A stretch of DNA of 64,000 nt, taken from Maribacter aestuarii (GTDB taxonomy: Bacteria; Bacteroidota; Bacteroidia; Flavobacteriales; Flavobacteriaceae). The position numbers were made by a program, and so were the translations under genes. The stretch is taken from positions 2,618,501 to 2,682,500 of the forward strand of contig NZ_CP107031.2 in assembly GCF_027474845.2 (NCBI RefSeq), read 5' to 3'. Positions 18,481 to 26,218 of the stretch are shown here, piece after piece; within the stretch, counting starts at the first letter, position 1, and each line of letters starts with the position of its first letter. The notes beneath the pieces are model-generated. The model was not told the origin of the DNA and did no database searches. It saw only the letters and a list, made by a program, of their open reading frames with translations.

Positions 18481-20643
18481 ATGGCAGAAAAGAAAAAAGT
18501 ATCTAGGCGTAAATTTTTGGTTAGAGGCGGACTAGGAACCATTGGTGTTTTGGCCGTGGGAACTTATTTATTCAGAAATCCGATTAGAAGGATGATTGCC
18601 GGGGTCATCAATACGATAGAAACTCCCTACCAGGGAAATACGGAGACACCAATTATTTGGTTTGAAATAACGAACGAAAATAGGGTTGTTCTATACAGTC
18701 CAAAAGTAGAGATGGGTCAAGGAACTTTTACCAGTTTGGCACAAATGGCAGCGGACGAGCTGGAAGTCGCTATGGAGCAAATTAGTGTAGTCCATGCGGA
18801 TTCAGCTTCCGGCAATATGGACCAATTTGCTACAGGAGGAAGTACTTCGGTTTCCGCACTGTGGGTTCCACTAAGGGAGCTAGCGGCTACCATGCGAGAA
18901 ATGATAAAAGCCGAGGCAGCCAAAAAAATGGGGGTGGATGCCTCTGGGCTGGCCCTAGAAAACGGTATCGTTTCCTCAGGGGGCAAAACTATGACGTTTG
19001 CAGCTGTGGTAGAGGGTGTTTCTGAATGGGATATCCCGGATACCCCAAAGTTGAAACCTCTAGCCGATTATAAATTTATAGGTAAGCCCATAGCACGCGT
19101 AGATTTAATCGATAAGGTATATGGGGCACCTATCTTTGGAATGGATGCGACCATGCCTGATATGCTTTATGGTTCCGTGGTCCGTTCATCAAGAATAGGG
19201 TCAACATACGTAGGTGCGGATACCTCAAAGGCCGAAGGTATGCCTGGGGTCGTCAAAATTGTAAAGGAAAATGACTTTGTTGGTGTAGTAGCAAACTCAC
19301 TGATACAGGCCGAGAATGCAAAAGCTGTCATTGAAGCCCAGTGGGAAGGACAAAAGGAATTGCAGACAGCGGATATTAGGGGTATGGTCACCATGGGAAA
19401 AGGTGAGCCTTTCGTTATCCAGAAGGTAGGCGATGCTGAAGAAATTTTACAGGATGAAGATCAAACAATTGTTTCGGAATATTGGAGTCCGATAGGAGCG
19501 CATGCCCAATTGGAACCTTGTGGAGCACTTGCCTATGTGGAGAAAGACAAGGCTACTATAATGATATCCACCCAAGTGGTGAGTGTTACCCGTGATGAAA
19601 TTGCAGAGCGTTTAGGTTTTGATGTGGAGCAAGTGAATATAGTACCTACATTTCTGGGCGGTGCTTTTGGTAGAAGATTACACACTCCAAATGGGATACA
19701 GGCAGCGGTCTTATCAAAGGCTGTTGGGAAACCCGTGAAATGTTTTTTTACTAGGAAGGAAGAATTTCAAAATGATACGTTTAGGCCCCCGACCCACCAT
19801 GTTATGAAAGGAAAACTAAGTGCCGAGGGAATGATTGATGCTTTAGAGCACAATGTTTCCAGCGGGGACGTAGCTTTTGGTTCTCCTATGCTGCCCGGCA
19901 TCCTGGAGCCGATATTAGGAGCCGATTTAGGCGCATGGCGGGGCGGGATGATTCAATATAGTGGAATACCCAACTACCGTGCTATTTCGTGGCGCGTAAA
20001 ACTGCCATTTGCTACAAGTTGGTGGCGTAGTCTTGGGCTTTTGGCCAATACCTTTGCAATTGAAAGTTTTATAGATGAATTGGCTGTAAAAGCAGGAAGT
20101 AATCCGGCTGAATTTCGTTTGGCCCAAATACAGGATGATGAACGGGGTAAACGTTTAAAATCGGTCATAAATGCAGTGGTCAAAAAATCTGGTTACACGG
20201 ATAAAGTAATCAATGGCAGGGCCATGGGCTTCGCTGTCTCGACGGATGCCAATACGCCTTGTGCGGAAATCGCTGAGGTTTCCATACAGGATAACGAGAT
20301 CAAAGTTCATAAAGTAACTTGCGCCATAGACCCTGGACTAGCTGTGAACCCGGATCAGGTACGGGCACAATGTGAAGGAGCTATCATAATGGGGATGAGT
20401 GCTGCGATGTTCGAAAAGATGGAAGTGGAGAACGGTGAACTTACGCCTACAATCTACGGACCCTATCAGATGGCATTAATGAAGGATGCTCCAAAAGAGA
20501 TTGATGTTATCCTCTTGCAAGGTTCGGACTTTCCAGGTGCGGTAGGTGAACCTCCATTAGGTCCTATTGGTGCGGCTATTGCGAACGCCGTTTTCAGGCT
20601 TACCGGGAAAAGACTTCGGGAGATGCCGTTGCAGTTGTCATGA
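18481..20643 (+). CDS. Molybdopterin subunit of an aldehyde/N-heterocycle oxidoreductase (IorB-like)
   Basis: 720 residues from ATG 18481 (an in-frame GTG lies 3 bp upstream). The N-terminus carries a twin-arginine signal, SRRKFLVRGGLGTIGVLAV. The molybdopterin-binding segments include MGQGTFTSLAQMAADELEV, GGAFGRRL and the C-terminal AVGEPPLGPIGAAIANA with the catalytic Glu at about 690. This is the one-chain IorB type of large subunit that works without a separate FAD subunit. With IorA and the diheme cytochrome it forms a periplasmic hydroxylase; the substrate (aldehyde or N-heteroaromatic) is unknown. The 3' end overlaps the convergent next gene by 6 bp. Confidence 0.9.
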   Translation: MAEKKKVSRRKFLVRGGLGTIGVLAVGTYLFRNPIRRMIAGVINTIETPYQGNTETPIIWFEITNENRVVLYSPKVEMGQGTFTSLAQMAADELEVAMEQISVVHADSASGNMDQFATGGSTSVSALWVPLRELAATMREMIKAEAAKKMGVDASGLALENGIVSSGGKTMTFAAVVEGVSEWDIPDTPKLKPLADYKFIGKPIARVDLIDKVYGAPIFGMDATMPDMLYGSVVRSSRIGSTYVGADTSKAEGMPGVVKIVKENDFVGVVANSLIQAENAKAVIEAQWEGQKELQTADIRGMVTMGKGEPFVIQKVGDAEEILQDEDQTIVSEYWSPIGAHAQLEPCGALAYVEKDKATIMISTQVVSVTRDEIAERLGFDVEQVNIVPTFLGGAFGRRLHTPNGIQAAVLSKAVGKPVKCFFTRKEEFQNDTFRPPTHHVMKGKLSAEGMIDALEHNVSSGDVAFGSPMLPGILEPILGADLGAWRGGMIQYSGIPNYRAISWRVKLPFATSWWRSLGLLANTFAIESFIDELAVKAGSNPAEFRLAQIQDDERGKRLKSVINAVVKKSGYTDKVINGRAMGFAVSTDANTPCAEIAEVSIQDNEIKVHKVTCAIDPGLAVNPDQVRAQCEGAIIMGMSAAMFEKMEVENGELTPTIYGPYQMALMKDAPKEIDVILLQGSDFPGAVGEPPLGPIGAAIANAVFRLTGKRLREMPLQLS

Positions 20644-22068
20644 TTTGGCCTTTGCAATGTTACGTATCATCCCTCCAAAAATAAAATAATGTAGCGGTAC
20701 AATACTGTACCAATACAAACGACCCCTTAGCCCTCTAGGTCTAAAAGTGGCCGTTTGGTGCAGAACATTTTGCTCATCGATTCTGAACTCTAACCATGCT
20801 TCACCGGGTAATTTCATTTCTGCAAACAATAAAAGTCTTTTTCCTTTTTTGTCGGCTAATAGAACACGCCAAAAATCCAAAGCGTCTCCCGGATATATCT
20901 TATCCGGGTGGGTTCTTCCGCGCCTTAGTCCTACACCACCGATAAGCTTATCTAAGAATCCTCTTAATTTCCAAAGCCAATCCCCATAGTACCATCCCTT
21001 TTCACCACCTATTGTCCAAATATTCTGCAAAACTTGCTTTGGATTATTAACTTTCATTGTTTGAACGTCCCTTAGAACTCCAAACTTTGGCACCTGGATG
21101 TACTTTTCTAGATTCCGATTGAATCGGCCACTGATCATACTGTCCTTCCAACTGCTAATAACTAAATTTTGTTCTATTTTCTTAAAAGCCATATCAATGG
21201 CTTCAGTATAACTGTGTGGCTTAATGTTCAATAATTTTGCTAATCGGTCATCATTGGCAATGACCTCAATTTTCATACTATCCACTAAATTCAACGCTAA
21301 TTTATAGGAAGTTGAGGTTACGAAATACAACCAGTAGGAGGACAGTTTAGGGGTCATGACCGGAACGGTCACAATCCAATTTTTGAAACCTCTCGCATTG
21401 GCGTACCGATGTAGCATTTCTTTATAAGTGAGAACATCTGGTCCGGCAATATCAAAAGATTCGTCATACGTTTTTTCATTGCCTAAAACCCCGGTCAAAA
21501 AAGAGATGACATCCCTAATGGCAATGGGCTGCGTTTTTGTGAGTACCCACTTCGGCGTAATCATAAAAGGTAATTTCTCACAAAGATCTCGTATAATTTC
21601 AAAAGAGGAACTCCCGGACCCAACTATAATGCCAGCGCGCAAAACGGTTAGGCTGAAATCTCCCTTATAAAGGATTTCTTCCACATTTTTGCGGGACCAT
21701 AAATGTTTAGAGAGGTTTTCGTCATTGACAATACCGCTCAAGTAGATTACCTGTTTAATGTTGGTTTCGGCAACATAAGTATTAAAATTTACCGCTGTGG
21801 TGGCTTCCATTTCGTCAAAATCCTTGGTGGACGTACTCATGGAATGTATCAGAAAGTATGCGGCATCCAGGTCCTTTGGAAGTTTGTCCGGTTCAACATC
21901 TTTTAAAAAATCAATTTCAACAATATCAATTTGCTTTTTTACCTGATCATCAACGGATAAGCGAGCAGCATCCCTTACGGCACAGACAACCTGATGGCCA
22001 GCATCCAATAATTGCGGCAGCAAACGCATTCCTATATAACCATTGGCACCTGTAAGTAGAATTTTCAT
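20638..22068 (-). CDS. SDR-type NAD(P)-binding protein with DUF2867 domain
   Basis: 476 residues. The N-terminal Rossmann domain has LLTGANGYIGMRLLPQLLDAG and resembles complex-I NDUFA9-like atypical SDRs. The C-terminal part (from about 320: GWYYGDWLWKLRGFLDKLIG, RRGRTHPDKIYPGDALDFWR, GEAWLEFRID) is DUF2867. Function is not established; proteins of this build are predicted reductases/epimerases. It overlaps the upstream minus-strand gene by 4 bp, so the two are translationally coupled. Its stop and that of iorB lie in one TCATGA palindrome, leaving no room for a terminator. Confidence 0.85.
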   Translation of the reverse strand: MKILLTGANGYIGMRLLPQLLDAGHQVVCAVRDAARLSVDDQVKKQIDIVEIDFLKDVEPDKLPKDLDAAYFLIHSMSTSTKDFDEMEATTAVNFNTYVAETNIKQVIYLSGIVNDENLSKHLWSRKNVEEILYKGDFSLTVLRAGIIVGSGSSSFEIIRDLCEKLPFMITPKWVLTKTQPIAIRDVISFLTGVLGNEKTYDESFDIAGPDVLTYKEMLHRYANARGFKNWIVTVPVMTPKLSSYWLYFVTSTSYKLALNLVDSMKIEVIANDDRLAKLLNIKPHSYTEAIDMAFKKIEQNLVISSWKDSMISGRFNRNLEKYIQVPKFGVLRDVQTMKVNNPKQVLQNIWTIGGEKGWYYGDWLWKLRGFLDKLIGGVGLRRGRTHPDKIYPGDALDFWRVLLADKKGKRLLLFAEMKLPGEAWLEFRIDEQNVLHQTATFRPRGLRGRLYWYSIVPLHYFIFGGMIRNIAKAKS

Positions 22069-22490
22069 AAATCCTCTATTGAAGTCGGTGCGTTATCGGC
22101 CTTATAGCCTAAAATCTTCTGAAAGAACTTTTGTACAGCTTTGGTATCGGATTCTACTTTTATAAAATAGCTGTCGCGATATATGCTATATACTGAGGCA
22201 TCTCCTTTATAAAGAGTTAGTTTGTAATAGGGGATAACAAGAGCAAAGGTTTCCAACAAAGATCTAAACCGTACAATGATTCCTTTAGGTCTCATTTCTA
22301 TATTGCAAGTATTCCTATTATTATCGAGTAATAACAGGTTCCCAATTTCTAAGCTGGTTTCCGTAATAATTAATTTGGGGGATCCAATACCTCCCATAGC
22401 CCATCTTTCCTTCAAGGTGAACGGTTTTCCAACAGCTTCGTCTACTTTTTGGGTAATACTTTTGTTATTGTAGGACACGTTTAACAACAT
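22065..22490 (-). CDS. Conserved hypothetical protein
   Basis: 141 residues, no signal peptide or membrane segment, mixed alpha/beta with many hydrophobic strands (KGIIVRFRSLLETFALVIPY, YKLTLYKGDASVYSIYRDSY). I do not recognise the family. It overlaps the following SDR/DUF2867 gene by 4 bp, so the pair is almost certainly one operon and probably works in the same pathway. Divergent from argS. Confidence 0.75.
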   Translation of the reverse strand: MLLNVSYNNKSITQKVDEAVGKPFTLKERWAMGGIGSPKLIITETSLEIGNLLLLDNNRNTCNIEMRPKGIIVRFRSLLETFALVIPYYKLTLYKGDASVYSIYRDSYFIKVESDTKAVQKFFQKILGYKADNAPTSIEDL

Positions 22491-22575
22491 AAATCTTCTT
22501 TTTAAGCTTTTTCTTTAAAGTTAATTAAAAGGATAGGGAATGACCACATTATCTTTATAAAAGCTTAAAATTGTT

Positions 22576-22583
22576 TAGTTTTG
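22576..22583 (+). promoter_or_regulatory. Candidate -7 box for argS
   Basis: TAGTTTTG matches TAnnTTTG exactly, 21 nt before the argS start. TTTA at 22554-22557 stands 18 nt upstream as a weak -33 element. Confidence 0.45.
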
Positions 22584-22604
22584 CAGCCTTAAGAAACACT
22601 GATA

Positions 22605-24389
22605 ATGAATCTCCAAGAAGTCCTTGATAATAAAGTAAAAGAAGCGGTTTTGTCCCTTTACAAGGTGGCCTTGCCCTCAGTGGAATTTCAGCCTACCAGG
22701 AAGGATTTTAAAGGAGATATCACCGTTGTGGTTTTTCCTATGCTAAGGCATGTGAAAGGCAACCCGGTTCAAATAGGTGAACAGATCGGTGAATATTTGG
22801 AAAAGGAAGTAGAAGCTGTTTTCGGTTTCAATGTGGTGAAAGGATTTTTAAACATTATAATAGCGGATACTTTTTATCTAAAGTTTTTCAATGAAATACA
22901 AGCTCAGATAAATTACGGTCTTGTAAATGCGAATAATGAGGCGGTGATGGTGGAATATTCATCCCCCAATACCAACAAACCTTTGCATCTAGGGCATATC
23001 CGAAATAATCTATTGGGCTATTCCGTAGCTGAAATATTAAAGGCCTCGGGAAAAAAGGTCTACAAAACACAGATTATTAATGACCGGGGAATCCATATTT
23101 GTAAAAGTATGTTGGCCTGGCAGCGATTTGGAAATGGAGAAACGCCTGAATCCACTGGTTTAAAAGGAGACAAGCTAGTTGGTAATTATTATGTCGCTTT
23201 TGATAAGGCATATAAAAAACAGATTGCCCAAAACGTAGCTTTAGGAATTGATCCAAAAGTAGCGGAAAAAGAAGCGCCAATTTTATTGGAGGCGCAGGAA
23301 ATGCTTCAAAAATGGGAAGCCGGGGATGAGGAAGTGGTTTCTCTCTGGAAAAAGATGAACGGATGGGTCTATGAAGGTTTTGAAGAGACATACAAGAACC
23401 TTGGGGTAGACTTTGATAAGTTTTATTATGAAAGTGATACCTATTTATTAGGAAAGGATGTGGTAGCCGATGGTATTGATAAAGGTGTTTTCTATAAAAA
23501 AGACGATGGTAGTGTTTGGATCGATTTGACCGATGAAGGCTTGGACGAAAAAATAGTATTGCGCTCAGATGGCACAGCGGTATATATGACTCAAGATATT
23601 GGTACGGCTATTCAACGGGTAAAGGATTACCCGGACATTAGCGGAATGGTCTATACGGTAGGAAATGAACAAGATTACCATTTTAAAGTACTGTTTCTGA
23701 TTTTAAAGAAACTCGGATTTTCTTGGGCGGAAAAATTGTATCACTTGAGTTATGGAATGGTCGATCTTCCAAGCGGAAAGATGAAAAGTAGGGAAGGCAC
23801 CGTGGTAGATGCGGATGATTTAATGGCCGATATGACGAAAACGGCAGCAGCAATATCCGAGGATTTGGGAAAGTTGGAAGAATACTCCGAAGCTGAAAAG
23901 CAAGATCTCTATAAAATGATTGGACTTGGAGCTTTAAAGTATTATATCTTGAAAGTAGATCCCAAGAAGAGAATTCTTTTTAACCCGGAAGAATCTGTGG
24001 ATTTTCAAGGAAATACAGGACCATTTATTCAGTATACCTATGCCCGAATTCAATCCATCCTAAGAAAAGCTGAGGATACTCATGTAAATCTGTCGACCCC
24101 GATGGACACGGTAGATGAGCTACATCCAAAAGAAAAAGAACTTATTAAACAACTACAATTGTTTCCTGAGACTATTCAGATGGCTGCTGAGAACTATAGT
24201 CCTGCCTTGATAGCAAATTATACCTATGACTTGGTCAAGGAGTTTAATTCCTTTTATCAGCAAGTTTCCATTTTAGGTGAGGCAGATGAAACTAAAAAAG
24301 TGCTACGTGTACAATTGTCCCAAAAAGTGGGTGAGGTAATACAGTCTGCGTTTAAGCTTTTAGGTATAGAAGTTCCAGATAGAATGTAA
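22605..24389 (+). CDS. argS: Arginyl-tRNA synthetase
   Basis: 594 residues, full length. The class-I HIGH motif appears as SSPNTNKPLHLGHIRNNLLG, and the KMSKS region as LPSGKMKSREGTVVD. The C-terminal all-helical anticodon-binding (DALR) domain covers about residues 475-594 with GPFIQYTYARIQSILRKAE at its front. It charges tRNA-Arg with arginine. The terminator hairpin that follows separates it from the convergent rhodopsin gene. Confidence 0.97.
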   Translation: MNLQEVLDNKVKEAVLSLYKVALPSVEFQPTRKDFKGDITVVVFPMLRHVKGNPVQIGEQIGEYLEKEVEAVFGFNVVKGFLNIIIADTFYLKFFNEIQAQINYGLVNANNEAVMVEYSSPNTNKPLHLGHIRNNLLGYSVAEILKASGKKVYKTQIINDRGIHICKSMLAWQRFGNGETPESTGLKGDKLVGNYYVAFDKAYKKQIAQNVALGIDPKVAEKEAPILLEAQEMLQKWEAGDEEVVSLWKKMNGWVYEGFEETYKNLGVDFDKFYYESDTYLLGKDVVADGIDKGVFYKKDDGSVWIDLTDEGLDEKIVLRSDGTAVYMTQDIGTAIQRVKDYPDISGMVYTVGNEQDYHFKVLFLILKKLGFSWAEKLYHLSYGMVDLPSGKMKSREGTVVDADDLMADMTKTAAAISEDLGKLEEYSEAEKQDLYKMIGLGALKYYILKVDPKKRILFNPEESVDFQGNTGPFIQYTYARIQSILRKAEDTHVNLSTPMDTVDELHPKEKELIKQLQLFPETIQMAAENYSPALIANYTYDLVKEFNSFYQQVSILGEADETKKVLRVQLSQKVGEVIQSAFKLLGIEVPDRM

Positions 24390-24393
24390 ATAA

Positions 24394-24419
24394 GAAAGAC
24401 CGCTTAAAAGCGGTCTTTC
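24394..24419. terminator. Terminator between argS and the rhodopsin gene
   Basis: A perfect 12-bp inverted repeat, GAAAGACCGCTT (24394-24405) and AAGCGGTCTTTC (24408-24419). T residues follow mainly on the minus-strand side, so it may serve both convergent genes. Confidence 0.8.
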
Positions 24420-24467
24420 ACATAGCAACTTAAGATATAACCAACTAAATATAGTTGCTATTTTATT

Positions 24468-25208
24468 TTATGCTGTCTTTTTGGAGGCAGCTACTGCCGC
24501 ACCATATACTACAAGGCCAAAACCAATTTTATTGATGGCATCACCTATGTTATAAATAACATCCATGTTAAGTCCAAGGTTTCCGAGTCCATCGTACCAT
24601 CCTGGTGTACCGGCCATGTATCCTAATGGGTATATTGCCCATCCAACCAACACAAACCAACATAGAGTTTTGTGTGCTGTTAAGACTGAACCACCTGCTT
24701 GTTCGGCCAATTTTTTTGCCGAACCGAACCATATTTCATATACAATATAGAAGTAAGCCAAACCTGAAATTAAACCCCATATAGCTGGTCCGGATCCAGT
24801 GTTGTAAACAGCTTCTCCAAAGTATCCAGTTACAAGCATAATTACCGATGCAAATATGAGTTTCCACATTAACGATTTTTTAGCTCCAGCAACTTTTAGG
24901 ATGAGGTAAAATTCAACGCACATTAGCGGCACTGTTAATACCCAGTCTACATACCTAAAGAATGTAGGAGATTCACCTACGGTTGCCCAATAGTCGCGCA
25001 TGTACCAATAGTGTACCGCTGCAATGAAGGTAATTAATCCCGATACTAAAATCGAGGTTTTCCATTTTCTATCAAAGTCGTTCATAGAAAAGAAGAAAAA
25101 AGCCGAAGCGGCCATCATAGCCATACATCCTACAAAGAAGGTAAAGCCAACGTAATCATTTGTAGCCATTTTAGCTACAAGGGGAATTGAAGTCATTAAA
25201 TTTTCCAT
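24468..25208 (-). CDS. Proteorhodopsin, green-type proton pump
   Basis: 246 residues with seven hydrophobic helices. Helix C reads RYVDWVLTVPLMCVEFYLIL, giving the proton-pump DTE motif (acceptor D88, T92, donor E99; D97/T101/E108 in the reference protein) and Met96 at the spectral-tuning position, which predicts green rather than blue absorption. The proton-acceptor partner H66 is present (AAVHYWYMRD). The retinal Schiff-base Lys is K227 in DAINKIGFGL. Light-driven proton export across the inner membrane is expected if retinal is available. A -7-like TAAATTTA lies at 25238-25245. The retinal gene blh is divergent but frameshifted here. Confidence 0.97.
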   Translation of the reverse strand: MENLMTSIPLVAKMATNDYVGFTFFVGCMAMMAASAFFFFSMNDFDRKWKTSILVSGLITFIAAVHYWYMRDYWATVGESPTFFRYVDWVLTVPLMCVEFYLILKVAGAKKSLMWKLIFASVIMLVTGYFGEAVYNTGSGPAIWGLISGLAYFYIVYEIWFGSAKKLAEQAGGSVLTAHKTLCWFVLVGWAIYPLGYMAGTPGWYDGLGNLGLNMDVIYNIGDAINKIGFGLVVYGAAVAASKKTA

Positions 25209-25316
25209 AATTTTTAGATTAATTGATTTTGTTTAAGTAAATTTAGATAAAATTAAACATAAATTGTTCTATAAAAATGTTAATTATTTATTCAAAGTAA
25301 AATTATTTTATATTCT

Positions 25317-26218
25317 GTGGAAAAAAAGTTAGTCAAAAATGTGGATTTAGGAAGTTTTGCTATAGTCGCTACTTTTTTTTCTTTGTGGCTAGCGGTTTCT
25401 TTTGAGAAGGATATTGAAGATATCATGGCCTATGTACTAATCCTGACCTTTGGGATTTTACACGGGGCCAATGACATTAAGTTGCTCCAAAAAGTAAATA
25501 AAAAGATAAATACAAAAAAAGGTTTTCTTATAACCTTGTTCTATTATGTTTTGTTCGTGGGGGGAGTGGTCTTTTCTTTCTTTTTCTTCCATTGCTTGCG
25601 TTGGGACTTTTTGTCTTATTTAGTGGCTATCATTTTGGAGAGCAACATTGGATCAGTAAAACAAGAGGACATTCAATTTTTAATTCGTTGTTTTTTCTTT
25701 CTTACGGACTTTTTATTCTTTTTCTCATTTTTTCCGCACACAGTTTTGAGGTTTCTCAAATTGTAGAGAAGATATGCGGTTTTAGTCCTGCAAATAGTTT
25801 CTATCACTATGGCACTATTTGTCTTGGTCTAATGACCTTCTTTCTTGGTGCTTTTGGATACTTAAGAAAAATTTTCGTCTTTAATATAGTCAAACAGATT
25901 TTTTATATCGCCATTTTTTATATCGTTTTCAATTCTGCCTCGTTATTGTGGGCCTTTGCTATTTATTTTATACTCTGGCATTCTTTACCATCTATGGTTG
26001 ATCAAATTCAGTTTTTATACGGAAGGACTAATGCAAAAACTATGAAGAAGTACTTCTTCTCCTCGTTTCCTTATTGGATAATCTCGGTGATAGGCATGGG
26101 TTTAATTCTCTTTATTTTCAAGGACAGTTTAAGCACGTCCTTAGCATTTTTCTTTTCGTTTCTAGCGGCAATCACATTTCCACATGTGTTGGTCATTAAA
26201 AAACTAAATAAAAATTAA
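25317..26218 (+). pseudogene. blh: Brp/Blh-type beta-carotene 15,15'-dioxygenase, frameshifted
   Basis: Blh cleaves beta-carotene to two retinals, the chromophore of the neighbouring rhodopsin. The frame from GTG 25317 carries the first His motif (GILHGANDIKLLQ) and reads correctly to about 25580, then runs into nonsense and stops at 25766. The -1 frame supplies the expected continuation (FLPLLALGLFVLFSGYHFGEQHW) and runs to 26218 with LWHSLPSMVDQI and FPHVLVIKKL. Joined, the protein would be about 300 residues, normal for the family. The break lies in the pyrimidine run at 25571-25590 and needs one missing base. It may be a real mutation or a sequence error. Confidence 0.88.

Noticed and set aside
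24468..25208. Sodium-pumping or chloride-pumping rhodopsin
   Set aside because: The helix C motif is DTE, not NDQ or NTQ, so a proton pump is indicated.
25571..25600. Programmed -1 frameshift in blh
   Set aside because: The zero-frame run has no X-XXY-YYZ heptamer with proper re-pairing (C-TTT-TTC at best) and no obvious downstream stem. A simple indel or base-call error is more likely.
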